DNA of 56,430 nucleotides from Betaproteobacteria bacterium (GTDB lineage Bacteria; Pseudomonadota; Gammaproteobacteria; Burkholderiales; SG8-41), in contig JANYDM010000182.1 of NCBI GenBank assembly GCA_025363575.1, forward strand, positions 1 to 56,430. The letters are read 5' to 3'. Position 1 is the stretch's first letter. Each line of letters opens with the position of its first letter. Below, in pieces: positions 35,128 to 43,952 of the stretch. Position numbers and translations under genes: made by a program. The notes under the pieces are model-generated. The model saw only the letters and a program-made list of their open reading frames with translations. It was not told the origin of the DNA and did not search any database.

Positions 35128-36123
35128 ATGACCGGCATGCTGCTGTCGAAAGGATTTGTCGCGACTTACGGCAGCATTCTCGAGGAGACCATGCGCCGCG
35201 CGGGGCTAAAGCCCGCCATTGTGCATCTGCCCGGCGATCCGGGCGCGCAACTGGCGCCCGCCGACATCGACCGTATCGAAGTGACGATGCTCACGCGCGA
35301 TATCCGTTTCTCCGATCATTACAAGACATACGGCGATACGTTGCTGGCTGCAAAAAACCTGAAGCTCGCGCATTTCGACAGCACGGCGATCGAGCAGCAC
35401 CCGTTTGTCGCGCCGCTCATGGAGCGCGGCGTGAAGCTGACTACCGCGACGGGCAGCAACGGGGTGCCCGTCGCGCAGACGGCAATCACCACGCTTTTGA
35501 TGATGAGCCGCGGACTGCCGCAGATGATGGACGCGCAGCGCCGCAAAAGCTGGGAGCCGGTGCGCTTCGCGGCGCAGCCGCCCGATCTGCAGGGCCAGAC
35601 GATAGTCATCGTCGGTATGGGCACGATCGGCAGTTCCGTCGCGCGCTTCGCGCAGGTGCTGGGCATGCACGTCATAGGCATACGCCGCAGGCCACGGGCC
35701 GCGAACGATCCAGTGGACGAAATGCACGGGCTGAGCGAGCTGCACAAACTGCTGCCGCGCTGCGACTGGCTGGTGCTGGCTTGTCCGCTGGTCGCGGAAA
35801 CGCGCGGCATGATCAATGCGCAATCGCTGGCGCTGATGAAAAAAAGCGCGGGCTTGATCAACGTAGCGCGAGGCGCCTTGTGCGATGAAGCGGCCGTTAT
35901 CGCTGCGCTGAGGAGCGGGCAGCTGCGTTGCGCGCACTTCGACGTGTTCGCCACCGAACCGCTGCCTGCCGCATCGCATCTCTGGGAAATGCCGAACGTG
36001 ATCGTTACGCCGCACAGCGCCGGGGCTTCCACCGGTAACGAACTGCGCAGCGTGCGCATTTTTTTAGACAATCTCGAGCGCTGGGGGCGCGGCGACGCGC
36101 TCGTCAATCTGTACGAAACCTAA
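35128..36123 (+). CDS. D-2-hydroxyacid dehydrogenase (NAD-binding)
   Basis: This 331-aa D-isomer 2-hydroxyacid dehydrogenase has the cofactor motif IVGMGTIGSSVARF (161-174). The catalytic triad is R248 (INVARGAL), E277 (FATEPLP) and H296 (VTPHSAG). Family substrates include glycerate, lactate, phosphoglycerate and glyoxylate. It lies between the SDR and a Bug receptor on the plus strand, in a gene group that looks catabolic. Confidence 0.92.
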   Translation: MTGMLLSKGFVATYGSILEETMRRAGLKPAIVHLPGDPGAQLAPADIDRIEVTMLTRDIRFSDHYKTYGDTLLAAKNLKLAHFDSTAIEQHPFVAPLMERGVKLTTATGSNGVPVAQTAITTLLMMSRGLPQMMDAQRRKSWEPVRFAAQPPDLQGQTIVIVGMGTIGSSVARFAQVLGMHVIGIRRRPRAANDPVDEMHGLSELHKLLPRCDWLVLACPLVAETRGMINAQSLALMKKSAGLINVARGALCDEAAVIAALRSGQLRCAHFDVFATEPLPAASHLWEMPNVIVTPHSAGASTGNELRSVRIFLDNLERWGRGDALVNLYET

Positions 36124-36151
36124 GCCAGCAATTACAACCGGGAAAATTCAG

Positions 36152-37120
36152 GTGCTGCTAAAAATACGAATGGTGCTGGCCGCAGTGGTGGCAGCAAGCT
36201 CCCTTGCTGCGCACGCGCAGAAGCCGGCTTATCCAGACAAACCGATACGGCTTATCGTTCCATTTGCGCCCGGGGGCGGCATAGACACCATAGGCCGCAT
36301 CATGGCGCAGATGCTGACGGCGAATTTCGGCCAGTCGGTGATCGTCGACAACCGCGCCGGCGCCGGCGGCAAGATTGGCATCGAAACCGGGCTCACCGCC
36401 GCCCCCGACGGCTATACGCTGCTGTTCATCTCGGGCGGCTATACGGCCAACGCCGCCATCTACAAGCTGCCCTACGATCCGATCGCCGACGTCACGCCGG
36501 TGGCAATGATAGGCGAATCGGGCTACCTGATCGCACTGAACCCGGCGGTGCCGGCAAAAAACACCGCCGAGCTGATCGCGCTGCTCAAAGCCAAACCGCG
36601 CAGCCTGAATTACGGCACTTCGGGCGTCGGCGGGCTCACGCATCTCGCGACCGAGCTCTTCGACCTGATGGCGGGCACGCAGATGACGCACGTGCCGTAC
36701 AAGGGCTCGGGCCCGGCGCTCACGGATCTGCTGGGCGGCCAGATCCAGGTCAGCTTCGCGGCGATTCCCGTGGTCATGCCGCACGTTAAGACCGGCCGCT
36801 TGCGCGCGATTGCAGTGACGACCGCGCGCCGCGTCGCGACTTTGCCCGACATGCCGACCATCGCCGAGACGTTGCCCGGCTATGAGACCGTCCTGTGGTA
36901 CGGTGTGCTCGGGCCCAAGGGGCTGCCGAAAGAAGTGCTCGCGCGCTGGAGTACGGAAGTGTCCGCTGCGCTCACCAATCCCGAAATGCGTGAACGCATC
37001 GCCGCAGAGGGATTCGAGATTGGCGACACGAAGGCCGCGCGCCTGTTCGACGTGATGAAGCGCGATATCGCGAAGTGGAGCAAGGTAGTCAAGCAGGCCA
37101 ACATCAAGGTTGCGCAATAG
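36152..37120 (+). CDS. Bug/TctC-family periplasmic solute receptor (6)
   Basis: This is a 322-aa receptor with GTG start at 36152. The signal peptide ends AAHAQK and the ligand loop is PFAPGGGIDTIGRI, with Gly where others have Ala before the conserved Arg. It lies in line with the 2-hydroxyacid dehydrogenase before it and the enolase-superfamily gene after it, so its ligand is probably the acid consumed by these enzymes (inference). Confidence 0.92.
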   Translation: MLLKIRMVLAAVVAASSLAAHAQKPAYPDKPIRLIVPFAPGGGIDTIGRIMAQMLTANFGQSVIVDNRAGAGGKIGIETGLTAAPDGYTLLFISGGYTANAAIYKLPYDPIADVTPVAMIGESGYLIALNPAVPAKNTAELIALLKAKPRSLNYGTSGVGGLTHLATELFDLMAGTQMTHVPYKGSGPALTDLLGGQIQVSFAAIPVVMPHVKTGRLRAIAVTTARRVATLPDMPTIAETLPGYETVLWYGVLGPKGLPKEVLARWSTEVSAALTNPEMRERIAAEGFEIGDTKAARLFDVMKRDIAKWSKVVKQANIKVAQ

Positions 37121-37142
37121 CATCGCCCCCGGAGATCATTGC

Positions 37143-38291
37143 ATGATGAAAATAAAATCCATCAAGGCGCACGCCATTTCAGTGCCGCTCAAGTACGTCT
37201 ACGCGGTCGCAACGGAGCCGTTTACCGTGGCGACGCAAATCATCGTCGAGATCGTGACTGACGACGGTCTGACCGGTCTGGGCACGATCCATGGACGCGC
37301 GGCCAAGCCGGTGCTCGAGGCCGTGGAAAAGCTGAGCCACATTCTGATCGGCATGGACGCGCACGCGCACGAGGCCATTTGGGCGAAGATTTTTGCGCTC
37401 ACCAACGACGGCGCGAAGATTTACAAGGACGGCAACACCGCGGGCATGGGATTCCGCACGGCACAGCGCCAGCCTATCATGGCGGCGCAAGCGGGCATCG
37501 ACAGCGCTTTGTGGGATTTGAAAGGCAAGGCGTGCAATTTGCCGGTGTGGAAACTGCTCGGCGCGGGCACGAAGGAGATCCACGCGTACGCAAGCGGTGG
37601 CTACTATCGCGAGGACAAGCCAGCGGCGATCGTCGCCGACGAGATGGCTGCCTATATCGAGCAGGGCTTTACCGCCGTCAAGATGAAGACCGGCGGCCTG
37701 CCGTTGGCGCAGGACGCCGACCGTGTGCGCCGCGTGCGCGAAGCGATCGGCCCCGACACACAGTTGATGATAGACGCGAGCCGCTCTTATTCGCTGATGC
37801 AGGCGGTGGATGCGATACATGCATTCGAGCCTTACAACGTGTTTTGGTACGAAGAGCCCCTGCACTGGTACGACGCGATCCGCGGCATGGCCAAGCTCAC
37901 GCAACATACCAACACGCCGTTAGCGTGCGGCGAGAGCGAAAGCCATCTGTGGGCGTGCCGCGATCTGGTCGACCTCGGTCTCGTGCGTTATCTGAACTTC
38001 GACTGCACGCGCGCCGGCGGCATCACCGAGTGGCTGCGCATCGCGAGCTACGCGCACGCGCATGGCGTGCTGATGACGACGCATCACGATCCGCAGGTGC
38101 AGGGACATCTGACCGTGGCGGTGCCTAACGGCTATTGCGTGGAAGTGTTCGCCGACGAAGAACGCGACCCGCTGTGGAACAATCTCTTTACCCAGCGCGC
38201 GCAGATGCAAGGCAGCAAGCTCGTGCTGAACGATGAGCCGGGATTCGGCTATGCGATCAACTGGGATTACGTCAAAAAGTACCGGGTATAA
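37143..38291 (+). CDS. Mandelate racemase/muconate lactonizing enzyme family protein (sugar-acid dehydratase-like)
   Basis: This 382-aa enolase-superfamily enzyme has the base motif AVKMKTGG (K180, K182). The metal ligands are likely D211 (MIDASRSY), E237 (WYEEPL) and E264 (ACGESES), and the second-side histidine is in TTHHDPQVQGH (H314/H315). These enzymes abstract the alpha proton of carboxylates, and many dehydrate sugar acids. The pair ATGATG at 37143/37146 leaves the start ambiguous by one codon; GGAG lies upstream. It is co-oriented with a Bug receptor and a 6PGDH-like dehydrogenase. Confidence 0.9.
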   Translation: MMKIKSIKAHAISVPLKYVYAVATEPFTVATQIIVEIVTDDGLTGLGTIHGRAAKPVLEAVEKLSHILIGMDAHAHEAIWAKIFALTNDGAKIYKDGNTAGMGFRTAQRQPIMAAQAGIDSALWDLKGKACNLPVWKLLGAGTKEIHAYASGGYYREDKPAAIVADEMAAYIEQGFTAVKMKTGGLPLAQDADRVRRVREAIGPDTQLMIDASRSYSLMQAVDAIHAFEPYNVFWYEEPLHWYDAIRGMAKLTQHTNTPLACGESESHLWACRDLVDLGLVRYLNFDCTRAGGITEWLRIASYAHAHGVLMTTHHDPQVQGHLTVAVPNGYCVEVFADEERDPLWNNLFTQRAQMQGSKLVLNDEPGFGYAINWDYVKKYRV

Positions 38292-38365
38292 TTTCGCGCT
38301 CGCTCCGGCGCATTCCGGAGGACAGCGGGCGCAGCACAACGCAATTGAAATGCAACGGAGAGCAC

Positions 38366-39250
38366 ATGCAAATCAAGAAAATCGGAATCACCAGCATCGG
38401 TGACATGGGCGGGCAGGTCGCGGTGCGCCTGAAAAAGGCGGGCTATGAAATCTTCACGTCGCTCGAAGGCCGCAGCAAACGCACGCAGGCGCTGACGGTC
38501 AAAGCCGGCGTTACGGATTGCGGCTCGATCGAAAAACTCATCGCCACCGTCGACGTGATCATTTCCGTGCTGGATCCGGCGCACGCAGTAACCAAGGCGC
38601 GCGAAGTAGCGGCCGCCATCAAGGCCACCGGCAGAAAAATCCTGTTCGTCAACGGCAACGCGGTTGCGCCGCGCACCGCGCAGGAAATCGACGGCATCAT
38701 CCGCGCAGCGGGTGGTTCATGCGTCGACGGCAGCATACTGCGCGTGACGACGCGCGAGGGCAAATCCGAGTTGCGGCTGTATGTGTCCGGCCCCGAGGCC
38801 GCCGAGCTCACGCAGATCAATGACGAGATTCTCAAGATCCGCGTGGTCGGCGAGAACGTCGGCAATGCTTCCGCGCTCAAGATGTGCTACGGCGCTTTCA
38901 CCAAGGGCGCGTTGGCGCTGGGCGTCGAGCTGCTGCTCGCCAGCCACAAGCTCGGCGTGGCCGAAGAAGTCGCGGCCGAGTTCGAGGACACCCAGCCCGA
39001 AGTCTATAAATGGATCCTGGGCCGCACCATCGGCATGGCGCCCAAGGCTTACCGCTATGTGCCCGAGATGCTCGAAGTCGCGACGACTTTCGAAGACGCC
39101 GGCATGACGCGGCGCATGCTCGAAGGCGCGGCCGACATGTTCGAGATGCTCGCCAAAACGCCGCTCGCCAAAGAAACGCCGGAAGAATCGAAAGAGAAAG
39201 GGCGCAGCGGCAAGCAGATCGTCAAGGCATTGGCCGAAGGCAACGCGTAG
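38366..39250 (+). CDS. 6-phosphogluconate-dehydrogenase-like NAD(P) oxidoreductase (DUF1932)
   Basis: This 294-aa two-domain protein has an N-terminal Rossmann domain starting IKKIGITSIGDMGGQVAVRL. Its glycine motif is degenerate (GITSIGDMG rather than GxGxMG). The C-terminal helical DUF1932-type domain includes ASALKMCYGAFTKGALAL, with the conserved lysine of the beta-hydroxyacid dehydrogenase superfamily. It probably oxidises a 3-hydroxy acid. ATG 38366 has GGAG upstream; the TTG at 38345 is less likely. Confidence 0.87.
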   Translation: MQIKKIGITSIGDMGGQVAVRLKKAGYEIFTSLEGRSKRTQALTVKAGVTDCGSIEKLIATVDVIISVLDPAHAVTKAREVAAAIKATGRKILFVNGNAVAPRTAQEIDGIIRAAGGSCVDGSILRVTTREGKSELRLYVSGPEAAELTQINDEILKIRVVGENVGNASALKMCYGAFTKGALALGVELLLASHKLGVAEEVAAEFEDTQPEVYKWILGRTIGMAPKAYRYVPEMLEVATTFEDAGMTRRMLEGAADMFEMLAKTPLAKETPEESKEKGRSGKQIVKALAEGNA

Positions 39251-39297
39251 TTGCCGCGGCGACGCTGTTTCAGCGCCGGACATTGAAGGGAGCGGAT

Positions 39298-40281
39298 ATG
39301 AAGACCCGGAGAATCGCCGCAGGCATCGTCTGCGTTTGTCTGCTGCTTACGTCGGGCGCGGGTACGGTGCTCGCGCAGCCGGCCGCATATCCGGTGAAAC
39401 CGATCCGCTTCATCGTTCCTTTCCCCGCGGGTTCGGGCACCGATATCATCGCGCGCCTCGTCGCCATCAAGCTGAGCGACAGCCTCAAGCAGCAGGTCGT
39501 GATCGACAACCGGCCCGGCGCGAGCACGATCATCGGCACTGAAATCGTCGCCAGGGCACCGCCCGACGGCTACACGATAATCATCGCGTCCAACAACCAT
39601 GCAATCAATCCGGCGCTGTTTGCCAGGCTGCCATTCGACCCGGTCAAAGACTTCGCGGCGGTCGGCGAGCTGGCGCTGTTGCCGTTCATCCTGGTCGTGC
39701 ATCCTTCGATACCGGTCAGGAGCGTAAAAGACCTGGTCGCGCTGGCGCGCGCGAATCCGGGCAAGCTTGCTTACGCGTCCACCGGCAACGGCACGCCGCC
39801 GCATGTCGCGGGCGAACTGTTGAAGCAGCTCACTCACATCGATATCGTGCACGTGCCGTATAAAGGCAGTGCGGCCGCGCTGACGGACGTCGTCGCGGGC
39901 CAGGTGCCGTTCATGTTCGTCAATACGCTGTCGTCGGTCCAATACGTGCGCGGCGGCCGCCTGCGCGCAATTGCGGTCGGCACGAAAAAACGCATTTCGA
40001 TCATGCCGGAGCTGCCGACGCTGATCGAATCGGGCGTGCCCAATTTCGATGTTGCGCTGTGGGCGGGCGTGCTGACCACTGCAGGCACGCCGCCGGAAAT
40101 CATCGTGAAATTGAATCGTGAACTGGTTGCTGTGCTCGCGCAGCCGGACGTCAAGGAAAAGCTCATGGCAGAAGGAGCGGAAGTCATGCCGAGCACGCCG
40201 GAAGAGTTCAGCGCGCTGATCGTCTCGGAAATTGACCGGCTCGGCAAAATCGCCCGCGCAGCGAAGATGCGGGTGGATTGA
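39298..40281 (+). CDS. Bug/TctC-family periplasmic solute receptor (7)
   Basis: This 327-aa receptor has its signal peptide ending VLAQP, the ligand loop PFPAGSGTDIIARL (Ser in place of the second Gly) and HVPYKGSAAALTDVVAGQ. AAGGGAG precedes ATG 39298. It is followed after 50 bases by an MmgE/PrpD gene, continuing the pattern of one receptor per enzyme. Confidence 0.93.
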   Translation: MKTRRIAAGIVCVCLLLTSGAGTVLAQPAAYPVKPIRFIVPFPAGSGTDIIARLVAIKLSDSLKQQVVIDNRPGASTIIGTEIVARAPPDGYTIIIASNNHAINPALFARLPFDPVKDFAAVGELALLPFILVVHPSIPVRSVKDLVALARANPGKLAYASTGNGTPPHVAGELLKQLTHIDIVHVPYKGSAAALTDVVAGQVPFMFVNTLSSVQYVRGGRLRAIAVGTKKRISIMPELPTLIESGVPNFDVALWAGVLTTAGTPPEIIVKLNRELVAVLAQPDVKEKLMAEGAEVMPSTPEEFSALIVSEIDRLGKIARAAKMRVD

Positions 40282-40331
40282 ACCGGAATGCTTTGCCTTG
40301 AGACTGAAAACAGACCTGTGGATGTGAATCA

Positions 40332-41747
40332 ATGACATCACCCGCCAAACTTAAAGCCCAGGCCCATCTCACGCCGGCATCCGTTTTCGCCGGCAGCAGC
40401 CCGCGCATCGCCGAAGCGCTCAGCAGTTTCGCGACTGCTCTCACGTTCGGTGATCTGCCGGCGGCGGCGATCGACGCGGCGAAACGTTCGATTCTCGATA
40501 CCCTCGCGGTCAGCGTTGCCGGCACGCGCTCGCGCACGGGGCAAAGCGCGATCAACGCATTCGCGGCCAACGGCGCCGGCGGGTCCGCGACCGTGATGGG
40601 AACCAAGCTGACCGCGCACCCGTCGCTTGCCGCGCTGGTCAACGGGACTCTCGGTCACGCGCTCGATTTTGACGATGTGTGGGCCGACGACGACGGCGTC
40701 GTCGCTTGGCGCGGGCATCCATCCGTATGCGTACTACCCGCGGTGCTCGCGGCCGGCGAGTCTGAAGGCTGCGACGGCGCAACCGCGCTGCTCGCCTACA
40801 TCATAGGCGTCGAGATCGCGGGCAAGCTGGGCACCGTGTTCGGCCCGCATCTCGGTCGCGCCGGATTTCATCCGACAGCGATCGTCGGTACGCTCGGCGC
40901 TGCCGCCGCAGTCGCGCGCGTTATAAAAATGGCGGCGGCGCGTGTTCCCGTGATGCTGGGTATTGCAGCCACTGAGGCATCGGGCCTCGCGCGCAATTTC
41001 GGCACCGACACCAAGCCGTTCCACGCCGGCCTCGCGGCGCAGGGCGGCGTGCAGTCTGCGTTGCTCGCGCGCGAGGGCTTCGGCGCGAACGCCGAGGCTG
41101 TCGGCGAATTCGTCAGGATCCACAGCGGGCCCGATGAAGCGCAGGCGCTCGCAGTCCTGGCTACGCTCGGCAAGGTCTGGGATATCGTGGCGCCGGGACT
41201 CAGCATCAAGAAATATCCATGCTGCCGTTTCGGCCACCTGCCGCTCGACGCGACGTTCATGCTGCTCGCGCAAGAGCGGTTCACCGCGTCGGACGTCGAG
41301 TCATTCACTATTCGCATCCAGCCCGGCGCCGACACGGCGCTGATTTACAAACAGCCGAACACGGGGCTGGAAGGCAAGTTCAGCATGGAATACGCGCTGA
41401 GCGCGGCGCTGCTCGACGGCAAGGTCACGCTGGCGTCATTCACCGACGAAATGGTGCGGCGGCCCGCAGTGCGCGCCGTCATGCAGCGCGTGCGCACCGA
41501 ATACAAATCCGAACCGGGGGCCGAAGCCATCGCGCGCACGTCGCGCGGCGAGCATCGCGCGCTTGCCACCGTCGTGCGCGGTGATCCCGCGAACCCGCTG
41601 TCGTGGGATGAATTGCTGCAGAAGTGCTATCAGTGCCTTGATGGCATCGTCGCTAACGAGCGCGTCGACCGCGTGGTCGACGCCGTTGAGCGGCTCGAAC
41701 AACTGCCGGACATCCGTGCGCTCAGCGAACTCCTGCGCGCTGGGTAA
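40332..41747 (+). CDS. MmgE/PrpD-family protein (2-methylcitrate dehydratase-like)
   Basis: This 471-aa protein is of the PrpD/cis-aconitate decarboxylase/MmgE superfamily. Conserved blocks are AKRSILDTLAVSVAG, NGTLGHALDFDDV with WRGHPSVCVLPAVLA, and KKYPCCRFGHLPLDA. The superfamily works on tricarboxylic acids such as methylcitrate, aconitate or iminodisuccinate. No prpB or prpC is present, so it is not the standard methylcitrate operon. Substrate is probably a polycarboxylate (inference from family and Bug neighbours). Confidence 0.9.
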   Translation: MTSPAKLKAQAHLTPASVFAGSSPRIAEALSSFATALTFGDLPAAAIDAAKRSILDTLAVSVAGTRSRTGQSAINAFAANGAGGSATVMGTKLTAHPSLAALVNGTLGHALDFDDVWADDDGVVAWRGHPSVCVLPAVLAAGESEGCDGATALLAYIIGVEIAGKLGTVFGPHLGRAGFHPTAIVGTLGAAAAVARVIKMAAARVPVMLGIAATEASGLARNFGTDTKPFHAGLAAQGGVQSALLAREGFGANAEAVGEFVRIHSGPDEAQALAVLATLGKVWDIVAPGLSIKKYPCCRFGHLPLDATFMLLAQERFTASDVESFTIRIQPGADTALIYKQPNTGLEGKFSMEYALSAALLDGKVTLASFTDEMVRRPAVRAVMQRVRTEYKSEPGAEAIARTSRGEHRALATVVRGDPANPLSWDELLQKCYQCLDGIVANERVDRVVDAVERLEQLPDIRALSELLRAG

Positions 41748-41756
41748 CGGCCGGTG

Positions 41757-42161
41757 CTAGCGCATCCATAACTGGTGCGCGACGACCGCCTGATACAGGC
41801 ACAGCACTGCTTCGACGAGCAGCACGATGAAGGTCAGGCCCGCGCCGCCTATGCGCCCGAACGCGAATTGCTGCGTAAACGACAGTGCGTAGCCGTGCAG
41901 CAGCCGCGCCACGACCAGCATGATGCCGAGCGCGTGCAGTGCGTAGATCGAAAAGTGGCTCAGCTCGAGAATTGCCATCAGCAGCAGCGCGAGCGGCACG
42001 TATTCCGCGAAATTGGCCTGCGCGCGGATCACCCGCAGAATGCCCGCATTGCCGCCGTCCCCCAGCATGATCTTGTCGCTGCCGCGGCGGCGGATGACCC
42101 TGATGCTGAGCAGGAGAAACCACAGCACGAGCAGCCCTGCGTATAAAGGCGTTACCACCAT
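41757..42161 (-). CDS. MAPEG-family membrane protein
   Basis: This 134-aa protein has four hydrophobic helices and the MAPEG pattern, with IRAQANFAEYVPLALLLMAI carrying the N-x-x-E-Y block, and ALGIMLVVARLLHGYAL. Family members bind glutathione and act in eicosanoid or detoxification chemistry in eukaryotes; bacterial roles are mostly unknown. It is the only minus-strand gene in this part and converges with the PrpD gene. Confidence 0.88.
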   Translation of the reverse strand: MVVTPLYAGLLVLWFLLLSIRVIRRRGSDKIMLGDGGNAGILRVIRAQANFAEYVPLALLLMAILELSHFSIYALHALGIMLVVARLLHGYALSFTQQFAFGRIGGAGLTFIVLLVEAVLCLYQAVVAHQLWMR

Positions 42162-42289
42162 GATTATTTCTCCCCTGAATTCGTTTTGAGATCGCCGGCC
42201 GCGAGCGGCCCCGTGCCAGTTTACGCAAGATCCGACCGTTGCGGCCGGCTGTTCATTACAATGCCGGCTAGCGTAAGCAGGAGGAGATT

Positions 42290-43264
42290 ATGCGGCGCAC
42301 GACTCATGGTGCAACCATTGTCGCGTTAGCGGCGGTACTGGTCGCAGCGCTGTCCGGGGTCGCCGGCGCGCAGGCTTATCCGGCGAAGTCCATCCGCTAC
42401 GTCATTCCGTTTCCCCCCGGCGGCATTACCGACCTGATGGCGCGCACGGTGGCGCAGAAAACTTCCGAAGTGTGGAAGCAATCTGTCGTCATCGACAATC
42501 GGCCGGGCGGCAACGCGCTTATGGGCGCCGACGTCGTTGCGAAGTCGACGCCCGACGGTTACACCTGGCTCGGCATGACGATCACCCACACGGTCAATGC
42601 GACGCTATTTCCGCAAGCGCCTTACAGCTTCACCAGGGATCTCAGCGCAGTCGCCGTGCTGGGTTCGCTGCCCCTGGTGACGGTGGTGCCGCAAAGTCTG
42701 CCGGTAAAATCGCTCGCCGAGCTCACTCAGCTCAGCCGCATGCGCCCGCTCAACGGCGGCTCGAGCGGCAACGGCACGCCTCAGCACCTCGCGTTCGAGC
42801 TCTACCGCCAGATCGCCGGCGTCAATGCGCAGCATGTGCCGTTCAAAGGTGGCGGGCCTTCAACCATAGCGCTCATCGGCGGTCACGTCGACTTCATCAC
42901 GACCGGCCTGCCGGAATGCCTGCCGCATATCCGGTCGGGAAAATTGCGTGCGCTGGCGGTCGCGGGCGCGTCACGGCTGCCGCCTATCCCGGAAGTGCCG
43001 ACCACCGCCGAGCTCGGCATGCCGGCGCTCGCCATCACGAGCTGGACCGGGCTCATGGTGCCGGCCGCGACGCCGAAGGAAATCATTGCACGCATCAATG
43101 CCGCAGTGGCTGCAGCATTGAGCCAGCCCGACGTCGCCGCACGCGTGCGCGAGCAGGGCTTCGACATCATCGCCAATTCGCCGCAAGAAGCGCAAAGCTT
43201 CATGGCCGCTGAAGTCGAGCGCTGGGGCCGGCTCGTGCGCGAGGCGAACATCAAGGCCGATTGA
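42290..43264 (+). CDS. Bug/TctC-family periplasmic solute receptor (8)
   Basis: This 324-aa receptor has its signal peptide ending GAQAYP, the ligand loop PFPPGGITDLMART and HVPFKGGGPSTIALIGGH. AGGAGGAG precedes ATG 42290. It is the last gene of the plus-strand run and converges with a small lipoprotein gene. Confidence 0.93.
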   Translation: MRRTTHGATIVALAAVLVAALSGVAGAQAYPAKSIRYVIPFPPGGITDLMARTVAQKTSEVWKQSVVIDNRPGGNALMGADVVAKSTPDGYTWLGMTITHTVNATLFPQAPYSFTRDLSAVAVLGSLPLVTVVPQSLPVKSLAELTQLSRMRPLNGGSSGNGTPQHLAFELYRQIAGVNAQHVPFKGGGPSTIALIGGHVDFITTGLPECLPHIRSGKLRALAVAGASRLPPIPEVPTTAELGMPALAITSWTGLMVPAATPKEIIARINAAVAAALSQPDVAARVREQGFDIIANSPQEAQSFMAAEVERWGRLVREANIKAD

Positions 43265-43314
43265 CGGACGCCGCGCCGGCGAACGCTTAATCCATGCGTG
43301 TGGACGCGTGCGCG

Positions 43315-43722
43315 CTATTCGTCGCCGGCCGCCTCATCGTGCGCCGGTAGCGATTCGGGCGTAACCGATTCGCCCGCCGCGGGCGGGGCGGTTTGAGCGG
43401 GTGGCGCGGCATCGAGTGCAACCCGGATATTCGTGGCCGCGCCGGCTGCCGCAGATGCCGTCTTCGTGGCACAGATCGCCTCGCCCGTGACGAGGTTGAA
43501 CAGCTTGCAGTCTGATCCAGTCATCGCTGACAACGCATGGTCGGTAATGGTTTTGGACGATTTGGCGTAGCTGATGCCGTCGCCCAGCAGTTTTACGCGT
43601 TCGACCTGGGTGACCACGGCGACGATGGTCGGGCTGGAGCCCACCATCGCCAGCATGGGCGCACAGGCGGTAAGGCTGAGCGCCGCGCACGACATACACA
43701 GAAGGCGAAGGTAATGGACCAT
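43315..43722 (-). CDS. Small lipoprotein of unknown function
   Basis: This 135-aa predicted lipoprotein has signal sequence and lipobox ALSLTAC (Cys at about 20). The core includes AVVTQVERVKLLGDGISYAK, then TITDHALSAMTGSDCKLFNL with TGEAICATK. A Pro/Ala/Glu-rich tail (about 98-135) is probably disordered. The D-x-A-x-S-A-x-TG-x-DC pattern is, as I recall, shared by a lipoprotein group common in Betaproteobacteria. Function unknown. Confidence 0.75.
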   Translation of the reverse strand: MVHYLRLLCMSCAALSLTACAPMLAMVGSSPTIVAVVTQVERVKLLGDGISYAKSSKTITDHALSAMTGSDCKLFNLVTGEAICATKTASAAAGAATNIRVALDAAPPAQTAPPAAGESVTPESLPAHDEAAGDE

Positions 43723-43952
43723 CGTAGACCATGCCTATGCAAGCGCTGTGCCACTGCCGCAGCGCCCTGAAATTATTGAATTCCCGCGGGCGAGCACGCC
43801 GGAAATACCATTACCTCCCGCCGCCGCGGCCCCACGCCGGTGCGCGCACGGCGCGACCTGGTGCATGGTTGCGTGGCCGGGCGACCCGTAATAAGGTTTG
43901 CGCTGTCGTAACCCCATAAAATGCGTCCCGTCAACGACAGAGGAGAAACGCC

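Noticed and set aside
39055..40341. A 428-codon minus frame opposite Bug receptor 7
   Set aside because: Long antisense frames opposite Bug genes recur through the window and are His/Arg-rich shadows, not genes.
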